Origin: Thalassovita autumnalis
GTDB lineage: Bacteria; Pseudomonadota; Alphaproteobacteria; Rhodobacterales; Rhodobacteraceae
DNA length: 64,000 nucleotides
Direction of reading: 5' to 3'
Assembly (NCBI RefSeq): GCF_001458255.1
Contig: NZ_CYSB01000027.1
Location: 62,001 to 126,000, forward strand
Made by a program: the position numbers and the translations under genes. Below the pieces are notes generated by a model, which ran no database searches, was not told the DNA's origin, and saw only the letters and a list, made by a program, of their open reading frames with translations. Of the stretch, positions 29,229-36,857 are shown piece by piece. Numbering within the stretch: position 1 is the first letter of the stretch; each line of letters starts with the position of its first letter.

Positions 29229-31061
29229 ATGCCCTCTGAACAGACGTTTCCGCTTTTCCAGAAAGCGTTAGCACATCATTTGGCGGGCATCTCAGGCCTT
29301 AAAGGCATCCATGCTTTCCTGCGTGAAGACGGCCCCTGGCAGGAGGCCGCCCGGCTGGGCAAATGCGACATCGACGCGGCGGAGCCGGTGCTGGAACGCT
29401 TCGCGCCGGACGGCGGCGGCTCTGTTGCTGCCATTGAGGGGGCTGAGGGCACCGGGGATGCAGGGGCGGCGTGGCTGGCCAGCTATATGCTGGGCGCGCC
29501 GGGGCTTGATCTGGTGGTGCTGTTGCGGCTTGAGGGGCTGGGACCGGCTGAACTGCAAGGGCAGCTGGCACAGGTGGAGGCCAAGGTCGGCTGGCTGATG
29601 CTGGCCGCGCTTAGCGACCGGTCCGATCAGGTTGACGATATTGCGCTGGGAACCGAAATTGGCGCGCAGGTCCTGCTGGATGCCGCCAGTGCCCGCAGCC
29701 GTCGCCAACTGGCCGATCAATGGATTGCCCGTCTGGAACGTGCGCTCAGCCCCGATCTGATCGCGGTCACCTGGATGAAAGCAGGGCGGCCAAAGTTGTT
29801 GGCGCTGTCCGGTGGTGGGCTGGTGGAGCGCAACAGCGAAGCCCGCAGCCAGGTTGAGGCATTGGCCGATCACGCGGTTGAGGCGCGCACGCCCCTGCTA
29901 ATCGCCGCGGAAAAAACACCTGACCCGGATCAGCTGCGCCCGGAGGAGGCGGATCTGCCCGATCCCGCCACACAATCCGCCGCTGAGGAGGCGCTGGCGC
30001 GGGTTGCGGCCCTGGGCGGCGCGCGCGGCGTGGCGATGCCGGTCTACGAAGGGGATGAGGCCGCAGCCGTGGTGGTGGCCGTTTGGGCCGAGGGCAGCAC
30101 AGCCGGTGATCTGCACCCCGAAGCAGTGGACCTGCTGGCGCGTGTCTTAGGCGAAACACTGGCCATTCAGGGGCGCGCCTACCCATCGATCCTGCGGCGT
30201 ATGGGCAATTGGTGTTTCGCATTGCTGCGTAAAGTGTTTGGCCTAACGGCATGGAAGATCAAACTTTTCTTTGTTCTCCTCGCCCTGACGGTTGGCGTTC
30301 TGTCGCAATGGCCCACCCGGTATGAACCGGATTTCAGTGCCCGGATTGAGGCGCAGGACCGGCGGGTGATTTCCGCCCCCTTTGATGGCTTCCTCTCCGA
30401 AGCGCCTTTTCAGCTGGGCGATGTGATTGCGCCGGGATCTTTGATCGTGGCGATGGAAGACAGCGATCTGGTTTTGCAGGTGGCACAGGTCACCTCGCAA
30501 CTGGAAGAGATCTCCTCCGAAATTCAAACCGCCCGGGCGCAGCGTGATACCGCGCGGGTGCAATCCCTTGAGGCGCAGGCGCGGCAGGTGCGGGTGCAGC
30601 TGGATCTGGCTGAACAGCAGCTGCAACAGGCCCGCTTCACGGCGGAGGCGACCAGCGCCGTGGTCGGCGGTGATGCCTGGCGGCGTGTGGGCGGGCGGGT
30701 ACGACTGGGCGAGGCGCTGCTGGAATTGGCCGCCACCGACCGGTTCCGCCTCTTGGTCTTTGTTGATGAGGATTGGATTGCGGACCTTAGCCCGGGCGAT
30801 CAGGGCACGCTTTTGCTGACCGCCTATCCCGCCATGCCGATCGCGGTGACGCTCGACAGCATCACCACCGATCCGCAACTACGCGATGGGCGCAACACCT
30901 TCGCTGCCTGGATGCGGCTGGATCAGCTGCCGGATGTCACGCTGCTGGACGGGATGCGCGGCGTTGTGCGGGTTGATGCCGGTGAGACCACAATGCTGCA
31001 GGCCTACCTGCGTGGGTCGCTGCGCTGGCTGCGCCGCAGTCTGTGGCGGTGGGGGCTATGA
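29229..31061 (+). CDS. HlyD-type membrane-fusion adaptor with large N-terminal GAF-like cytoplasmic domain
   Basis: The 610-residue protein has three parts. Residues 1-335 look soluble and cytoplasmic, with a GAF-like fold around 140-320. One transmembrane helix spans about 343-359 (KIKLFFVLLALTVGVLS). A periplasmic HlyD-type arm follows: a first lipoyl half near 376-410 (VISAPFDGFLSEAPFQLGD), a coiled coil at about 410-475 and a barrel domain after it. Ordinary HlyD proteins have only a short cytoplasmic tail, so the GAF-like part is the odd feature and may sense a ligand or hold the motor. ATG 29229 starts 5 bases after the giant gene's stop, and the gene overlaps the next by 4 bases. It should bridge the inner membrane to the TolC channel. 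Confidence 0.75.
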   Translation: MPSEQTFPLFQKALAHHLAGISGLKGIHAFLREDGPWQEAARLGKCDIDAAEPVLERFAPDGGGSVAAIEGAEGTGDAGAAWLASYMLGAPGLDLVVLLRLEGLGPAELQGQLAQVEAKVGWLMLAALSDRSDQVDDIALGTEIGAQVLLDAASARSRRQLADQWIARLERALSPDLIAVTWMKAGRPKLLALSGGGLVERNSEARSQVEALADHAVEARTPLLIAAEKTPDPDQLRPEEADLPDPATQSAAEEALARVAALGGARGVAMPVYEGDEAAAVVVAVWAEGSTAGDLHPEAVDLLARVLGETLAIQGRAYPSILRRMGNWCFALLRKVFGLTAWKIKLFFVLLALTVGVLSQWPTRYEPDFSARIEAQDRRVISAPFDGFLSEAPFQLGDVIAPGSLIVAMEDSDLVLQVAQVTSQLEEISSEIQTARAQRDTARVQSLEAQARQVRVQLDLAEQQLQQARFTAEATSAVVGGDAWRRVGGRVRLGEALLELAATDRFRLLVFVDEDWIADLSPGDQGTLLLTAYPAMPIAVTLDSITTDPQLRDGRNTFAAWMRLDQLPDVTLLDGMRGVVRVDAGETTMLQAYLRGSLRWLRRSLWRWGL

Positions 31062-33175
31062 GCAGCCTGCGCCACCCGGATTGGCACCTCTTGGGCGATC
31101 AGCGGTTTCGCCGCCGCGCCGCCATTGAAACCAGCCATCAGATGTTTCGCGGGGAGGCCTTTGTGGTGCTGTCAGATCGGATCACCGGCCATCATCTGCG
31201 GCTGAGTGAGAGGGCGCAGGATTTGTGGCGGCTGTTTGACGGGCGCCTGACGATGAATGAGATCTGGGACCGGCTGATGCGCCGCCCGGCGATTGCGCCT
31301 TCGCAGGGGGAACTGGTGGATTGGGTGATGCAGCTGGTGGGCGCCGGGCTGATCCTGTCAGATCACGCGCTGGATCCGGTGCTGCTGAGCGAACGCGGCC
31401 ACAAACGGCGCGCCCAGTCGATTGAGCAACGTCTGGCAAGCCCTTTGGCGATCAAGATAAAACTCGGCGATCCCCGTTGGTTGGTGCGCTTGAGTTACCC
31501 GCTGGTGCGCCCCCTGTTCAGCCGCTTCGGCGGGGTCTTGGTTCTGGCGACCTTTCTGTTGGCTTTGACGCTGGCCCTGCTCAATTGGGGTGAGGTCACG
31601 GTGGCGGCGGATCAGACGCTGCTGTCGCAAAGTGGCCTATTGATGCTGGCGCTGGCTTACCCGGTGATGAAGCTGCTGCATGAATTGTCCCATTGCTACG
31701 CGCTGCACCGTTTCGGCGGTCAGGTGCGGGAATTTGGCGTGATGCTGCTGCTGTTTTTCCCCGTGCCCTATGTGGAGGCTTCAGATGCCAGCGCCCTGCC
31801 GGACAAACGCGCGCGTATGCTGGTGGGGGCGGCGGGCATTCTGTCTGAGATGCTGATTTCATCGGTCGCGCTGATCCTATGGCTGCAGGTTGAGCCGGGG
31901 GTGGAACGGGCGGTGCTGTTTAACTTCGTCTTGATCGGATCGGTATCCACGCTGTTGTTCAACGGCAATCCGCTGCTGAAGTTTGACGCCTATTTCGTAT
32001 TGTCGGACTGGCTGGAGATGCCCAATCTGGCCAAACGCGCGGGGGAGTATCTGCAGGATCTCTACCTCAGCCGGGTGGCCGGGCTGCGCCCCGAGTTGAA
32101 CCTGCACCCGGGGGAGGCGGGTATCTTGGGCACCTATGGGATCCTGTCGCTGGGCTACCGGCTGCTGCTGACCCTGACCATCGCCTATATGATCTCGGGC
32201 TGGTTTTTTGTTTTTGGTGTTCTTCTGGCGATCTGGGCCACCCTGATGAGCATGATCTGGCCGCTGGCCAAACTGTTTCGCAAGGGGCACCGCATGGCCA
32301 AAACGCAAAACCGCACCCGCAGTGGCTGGATCCGTCAGGCGCTTTTCCTTGGCGGGATCGGTGCCGCGCTGACACTGGTGCCATTGCCGTTTTCGGCCAA
32401 GGGGCAGGGGCGGATTGTGCCCTTGCCGGGCGCTGAAATCACCGCTGCAACCTCAGGCGTGATCGGGCGCGATCTGCTGGTTGACGGCGCCGCGGCCGTG
32501 GCGGGGCAAGAGGTGACACGCCTTCAGAACCCGGCCCAGACCGCCCGGCGCCAAGCGTTGGAGATCAACCTGACTGCTCTGGAGGATGAGCTGTCGCGCA
32601 GTGGCGCAGATGTGGCGCAGCGCCTAAGGCTGGAACGCGAACGTGAGGTTGCGCTCACCGCTTTGCAGCAGGCCAGTGAGCAAGAGGCGGCACTGTCGAT
32701 CCCGGCGCCCCTGGATGGCAGGATCAGCTGGCAGGGTGGCCAGCCGCCACCAGCGGGCAGCTATGTCTACCGCGGTGATCGGCTGGGCTATGTGATTGCG
32801 CCCGAGGCCTTGCAGATTTCCGCCGCCTTTCCCGCCGCCTTTTCCGGTCGGATCACGGCTGAGGCACAACTGGTGATGTTGCTGCCCAATGGGCAGGAAA
32901 TCCGCCGCCCGGTGGATCGGGCGCGGGTGGTTGATATCGGTCAACAGGTGCCGCCTGAACTGCTGGTCTCCACCGGTGGGCCGGTGCCGGAACAGGCTGA
33001 CCGCCCCGGCATGGCCTTGGATTCACGGCTGATCCTATGGGCCGCCCCGGAGGGCGATCTGAGCAATTGGGCCGGCGCCCGGGTTGAGGCGCGGGTGGAT
33101 CTGGGACAGGCCAGCGCCTTCAGTCAGTTGTTGTTCCATGTCGAACGCCTGTTCCTCAGGGTGACGCGCCTATGA
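31058..33175 (+). CDS. PqqD-like / M50 (site-2 protease-type) / HlyD polytopic membrane protein
   Basis: The 705-residue protein combines three recognisable parts. Residues about 30-100 resemble a PqqD-like peptide-recognition domain (GHHLRLSERAQDLWRLFDG). Next comes a polytopic core with the zinc-protease motif HELSH at 208-212 and a second motif NPLLKFDAYF around D310, as in M50 site-2 proteases. After more membrane helices (to about 410) the C-terminal third is a HlyD-type adaptor with two lipoyl halves (GRIVPLPGAEITAATSGVI and APLDGRISWQGG). The usual D-G of the second M50 motif is D-A here, so activity is uncertain. ATG 31058 overlaps the preceding stop (ATGA), and the end overlaps the SecA-like gene by 4 bases. 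It could bind, cut or pass the giant protein at the inner membrane. Confidence 0.8.
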   Translation: MSSLRHPDWHLLGDQRFRRRAAIETSHQMFRGEAFVVLSDRITGHHLRLSERAQDLWRLFDGRLTMNEIWDRLMRRPAIAPSQGELVDWVMQLVGAGLILSDHALDPVLLSERGHKRRAQSIEQRLASPLAIKIKLGDPRWLVRLSYPLVRPLFSRFGGVLVLATFLLALTLALLNWGEVTVAADQTLLSQSGLLMLALAYPVMKLLHELSHCYALHRFGGQVREFGVMLLLFFPVPYVEASDASALPDKRARMLVGAAGILSEMLISSVALILWLQVEPGVERAVLFNFVLIGSVSTLLFNGNPLLKFDAYFVLSDWLEMPNLAKRAGEYLQDLYLSRVAGLRPELNLHPGEAGILGTYGILSLGYRLLLTLTIAYMISGWFFVFGVLLAIWATLMSMIWPLAKLFRKGHRMAKTQNRTRSGWIRQALFLGGIGAALTLVPLPFSAKGQGRIVPLPGAEITAATSGVIGRDLLVDGAAAVAGQEVTRLQNPAQTARRQALEINLTALEDELSRSGADVAQRLRLEREREVALTALQQASEQEAALSIPAPLDGRISWQGGQPPPAGSYVYRGDRLGYVIAPEALQISAAFPAAFSGRITAEAQLVMLLPNGQEIRRPVDRARVVDIGQQVPPELLVSTGGPVPEQADRPGMALDSRLILWAAPEGDLSNWAGARVEARVDLGQASAFSQLLFHVERLFLRVTRL

Positions 33176-35097
33176 GTGGGGCTGGCGTGTTGCGGCGCCC
33201 GGTGCTCAAGGCGTTTGCCCGCTCGCGCCAGCGTCCGGTGCGCCGTCAGATCGCGCCTTTTCACCGGTTTCGCCTTTTTGTTGATGAGTATCTGCTCTGG
33301 CATTTCGCACCGACGGGCGAGCGGCTGAAACCGCTGCGGCAGGAGATTGCGGCGCAGACCGAACAGATGGAAGGGCTGGGCGATCCCGATCTGGTGCGCC
33401 TTTGCCGTCAGCCCCTGCGGGCGGAGGACCTGCTGAAACCCGGGGCTGGCGCGGAACGGATCGCGGCCGTGCTGGAGGTGATCCGCCGTGAAACCGGGCT
33501 GCGGCTCAGGGCCAATCAGATCGAATGTGCGGTTCTGCTGCTCAATGGCGATTGCGTGGAGTTGCGCACCGGTGAGGGCAAAACGCTCTCGGCTGCTTTG
33601 GCCGCTTTGGCGGCGGCCAGTGTCGGCGTGTCCACCCATGTGGTGACGGTGAATGACTATCTGGCCGAGCGGGATCACGACCTGATCGCCCCTTTGGCGG
33701 CGCGGATTGGCCTCAGCTCAGCCGTGGTGTTGCAAAGCGATGCGGATGCGGACAAACGCAGCGCCTATGACTGCGATATCGTCTACGGCACCAACAAGAC
33801 CTTTGTGTTTGATCACCTGCGCGACAAGCGGGAACAGCATCAACAGGGTGAACGTGCGCTTTTGCGCCAGACCGGGCAGGCCCTTGCGATTGTGGATGAG
33901 GTCGACTCGGTCCTGATTGATGATGCCACGGTGCCGATGATCCTGTCAGAACCCGCTGAGTTGCCGCCCGAGGTGGATGTGGTGCTGTTTCGCAACCTCA
34001 TCGCCTTTGCCCGTGCGCTGGTGCCGGGGCAGGAACGGGTGCTGGACAGCCATGGCAATTGGCGGCTAACCAAAGCAGGCATCGCCCATCTGGAGGAGGT
34101 GGCCCCGCAGTGGCGTCACCCGCTGGCCCGCACCGCGGATGTGATTGAACTGGCCGAACTGGCCCTGACCGCCACCTTCGGGTTTCTGGAAGGCGTGGCC
34201 TATATCCTGCGTGAGGGTGAGGTGGTGATGGTGGATCAGGCCACCGGCCGGCTGATGCCAGACCGCAAGTGGGATTACGGTCTGCAGCAGATGATTGAGA
34301 TCGTGGCGGGCGTTGAGGTCACGGCTGAGACCCGCACCGTGGGCCACATCACCCAACAGACCTATTTCCGCCAATACCGCATCCTGTCCGGCCTGACCGG
34401 CACGGCGCATGAATGCCGGGCGGAGTTCTGGGCGATCTTCAAACTGGCGGTGAAACCGGTGGCGCCACATGCGCCATCGCGCATGGTGAACCACGGGTTG
34501 CGGCTGTTTCGCCGTGCCGATGCCAAATGGCGGGCCGTGGCCGAGCGCGCGGTCACTATGGCCAAGGACCGGTCCGTGTTGATCGGCGTCAACGATGTGT
34601 CTGAAACCAATGCGCTGGTCGCGGTGTTTCAGGATATGGGGCGCGAGGTGGCGGTGCTGAACGCGCTCAGCGAAGCGCAGGAGGCTGAGCTGGTCGCCCA
34701 GGCGGGACAGGCGGGGCGCATCACCATCGCCACCCATCTGGCAGGGCGCGGCACCGATATCGCGCTGGACGCGGAAGTGCGCGCCGCGGGCGGGCTGCAT
34801 GTGATCATCGCCTCGGTTATGGCTTCGGCCCGATTGGAACGCCAACTTCATGGCCGCGCCGCGCGTCAGGGGGATCCCGGCAGCTATGACCGGATGATCA
34901 GCCTTGAGGACCGGGGCCTGAGCGAAGGGGCGTTTTCGCTGTTGCGCCACAGTGTGACATGGCTGCTGCGGCGCCGGATCTTGCCGCGATTTAGTCTTGC
35001 CAAAATCCACGCGGACCGTGATCGTCGTGCCCGAAGCCTGCGGCGGAAAACCCTGCTGCGGGAACAGGATATGCGGCGTCGGCTGGGCTATAAATAG
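33172..35097 (+). CDS. Shortened SecA-like translocation ATPase
   Basis: The 641-residue protein aligns by eye with the SecA motor: LRTGEGKT (131-138, Walker A), TVNDYLAERD (159-168), YGTNKTFVFDHLRD (205-218), DEVDSVLID (242-250, Walker B), VDQATGR (354-360), SGLTGTA (406-412), AGRGTDI (524-530) and GRAARQGDPGS (561-571). A reduced preprotein-crosslinking segment lies at about 255-350. Housekeeping SecA is about 830-900 residues. This one stops soon after the second motor domain, so the wing, two-helix finger and zinc tail are missing. The catalytic residues appear intact. Its position, 4-nt-coupled to the M50/HlyD gene, argues for a dedicated motor for the giant protein rather than general Sec export. 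Confidence 0.88.
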   Translation: MSGAGVLRRPVLKAFARSRQRPVRRQIAPFHRFRLFVDEYLLWHFAPTGERLKPLRQEIAAQTEQMEGLGDPDLVRLCRQPLRAEDLLKPGAGAERIAAVLEVIRRETGLRLRANQIECAVLLLNGDCVELRTGEGKTLSAALAALAAASVGVSTHVVTVNDYLAERDHDLIAPLAARIGLSSAVVLQSDADADKRSAYDCDIVYGTNKTFVFDHLRDKREQHQQGERALLRQTGQALAIVDEVDSVLIDDATVPMILSEPAELPPEVDVVLFRNLIAFARALVPGQERVLDSHGNWRLTKAGIAHLEEVAPQWRHPLARTADVIELAELALTATFGFLEGVAYILREGEVVMVDQATGRLMPDRKWDYGLQQMIEIVAGVEVTAETRTVGHITQQTYFRQYRILSGLTGTAHECRAEFWAIFKLAVKPVAPHAPSRMVNHGLRLFRRADAKWRAVAERAVTMAKDRSVLIGVNDVSETNALVAVFQDMGREVAVLNALSEAQEAELVAQAGQAGRITIATHLAGRGTDIALDAEVRAAGGLHVIIASVMASARLERQLHGRAARQGDPGSYDRMISLEDRGLSEGAFSLLRHSVTWLLRRRILPRFSLAKIHADRDRRARSLRRKTLLREQDMRRRLGYK

Positions 35098-35118
35098 CTG
35101 GTTTGACCTGGGGGAGGG

Positions 35119-35856
35119 ATGATGCAGCACTCATATTTGCGTAAAGTTGCGGCTGGGGTCATGACGGTGGCTGCACTGATTACCACCATGGGAACACCTG
35201 CAATGGCTGAGGCGCCGCTGCCTCTGACCTGCCTGTTGGTGCCCGCCCAGATCAGTGACATCGGCAGTGACCGGGTTGGCATCGTGCGGGATGTGACCGT
35301 GCGGCGCGCGGATTATGTGGCCGCAGGCGATGCGCTGCTGCTGGTGGATGCTGAGGTGGCGCAATCCGATCTGGAGGTGGCCCAGATCAGTATCGCGGCC
35401 CTGCAGGAACGGCTGGAACGTAGCGAGGGCCTGTTGGCGCGTAGCCTGATTTCACAGGATGAGATCGGCACCCTGCGCGCTGATCTGGCGCTGGCCAAGG
35501 CAAGCGCCACCCGTGCCCAGATGGAAATTGACCGCGCCACCATCCGCGCCCCCTTTGCGGGCTATGTGGCAGAGGTGGATGTTGCCGTGGGTGAGTTGAT
35601 CGGCCCGGACCCGCTGTTGCGGCTGATTGATGTCACAACGCTACATGCAGAGCTGGTGTTTCTGGCCGGGGCCTACGGGCAGGTTGCCCTGGGCGACGTG
35701 ATTGCGGTGCAGGTCGCCGACGCGCAGGTGGAGGCGACGGTCTTTGCCATTGATCCCTTTATTGAGCCCACTTCAAACGCCTTCACGGTGATGGCCGAAA
35801 TTGCCAATCCAGACCTCAGCCTGCCCGCCGGCACCAGCTGTCAGGTGGTGAACTGA
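35119..35856 (+). CDS. Small periplasmic HlyD/RND-type adaptor subunit
   Basis: This 245-residue periplasmic adaptor has a signal peptide ending near TPAMA (about residue 30), a first lipoyl half (VGIVRDVTVRRADYVAAGD), a short coiled coil (about 85-140) and a second lipoyl half (ATIRAPFAGYVAEVDVAVGE), followed by a barrel. It is shorter than common efflux adaptors and has no transmembrane anchor. GGGGAGGG lies at 35111-35118; ATG 35122 is slightly better spaced than ATG 35119 but the product barely changes. It starts 21 bases after the SecA-like gene and is the last gene of the run. It should extend or stabilise the periplasmic channel toward TolC. Confidence 0.75.
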   Translation: MMQHSYLRKVAAGVMTVAALITTMGTPAMAEAPLPLTCLLVPAQISDIGSDRVGIVRDVTVRRADYVAAGDALLLVDAEVAQSDLEVAQISIAALQERLERSEGLLARSLISQDEIGTLRADLALAKASATRAQMEIDRATIRAPFAGYVAEVDVAVGELIGPDPLLRLIDVTTLHAELVFLAGAYGQVALGDVIAVQVADAQVEATVFAIDPFIEPTSNAFTVMAEIANPDLSLPAGTSCQVVN

Positions 35857-35864
35857 CTGTTGTA

Positions 35865-36626
35865 TCAGGTGATGCTGGCAAGTGCAGTTTTCTTGTCAGT
35901 TTCAAAGTAGAAGGTTAGAAAATCGCCTTTGATCTGATCACGCCCTCCGGCGACATGCACCAGCGGCTCTGACCTGGCGGCGGCGATGATCGCCGCGCCG
36001 TCGGGGCGTTCTGCCAATGGGGCCAGCCACTCGGCCAGGGCAGCCTTCGGGATCTCAGCCCGCCGTGTGGTGATCAACCAGGATTGCCTGTCCGGATCCT
36101 CTGTCACCGTGAAAATCGCGCTTTCTGCCGTAAGCGACCGAAACACCTCAGCCCCTTGATCCACGTCCAGCCCAAAGGCGGCAAATCCTGCGGCCATTGG
36201 GGGCCCAAAAACTTCGGCCGGGGCGGCGGGCAGGCACAGGTAGTCATCGCGGCGGCTGACACCCCCGGGCAGGGCCTTGAACCCACGATAGAGCGGGAAG
36301 GGGCTGCGATCCCCGGCCTCCAACCGGGCGACAACGGCCAACCAGTATTGGGTGTAGAGCCGCACCGACTTGCGATCACAGCGCAACGCCAGACCAATGG
36401 CATCAGACCCGGCGATGGCGCTTGACCAATCCGCCAGCAGGGCGGGATCGATTTGCAGGCCTTGTGCAGCCTGCGCCAACGCTTTGGCCGCCGCTACCGA
36501 GGTGTCACAGAAAAACAGCACCCGCGCCTCCACCCCCTGATCGGTGATCGACCAGGAGCGTTCGAAGGCATCGGTTACCTCCGCCAGTGCGGTGAGGTCT
36601 TTGTGCAGTGCAAGATCCGTTGTCAT
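35865..36626 (-). CDS. Hypothetical protein, family not recognised
   Basis: I do not recognise this protein. ATG 36626 gives 253 residues; the frame is open further upstream (to 36677) but that part overlaps no ribosome binding site and reads poorly. The protein has no signal peptide or membrane helix. It has mixed alpha/beta composition with an LYTQYWLAVVARLE stretch, a GFKALPGGVSRRDDYLCLP segment and a GDFLTFYFETD strand near the C-terminus. It is convergent with the last secretion-operon gene (8 bases between stops) and divergent from the outer-membrane barrel gene. Codon use is like its neighbours. A link to the secretion locus is possible but rests only on position. Confidence 0.55.
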   Translation of the reverse strand: MTTDLALHKDLTALAEVTDAFERSWSITDQGVEARVLFFCDTSVAAAKALAQAAQGLQIDPALLADWSSAIAGSDAIGLALRCDRKSVRLYTQYWLAVVARLEAGDRSPFPLYRGFKALPGGVSRRDDYLCLPAAPAEVFGPPMAAGFAAFGLDVDQGAEVFRSLTAESAIFTVTEDPDRQSWLITTRRAEIPKAALAEWLAPLAERPDGAAIIAAARSEPLVHVAGGRDQIKGDFLTFYFETDKKTALASIT

Positions 36627-36857
36627 AGGCGTATGATGACCGCTGGTGCGGGTTAAGAAAACCCTCGTTTTTGGCAAACTTATTGAGCTGTCAGGGGCTT
36701 AACCCATTTGCCGCGCCAGGCGCCCCCCCTGAGGCGCGGCAGGATTGTCGCAACTGCTATAAATAGAAGGCTGGTTAACCCATGATGCTTGACCGGGTGT
36801 GGGGGCTGTGGTGGGCTTTTATCGCAATTGAAGCGCACAGCGCGCAGTGGGGATTTT

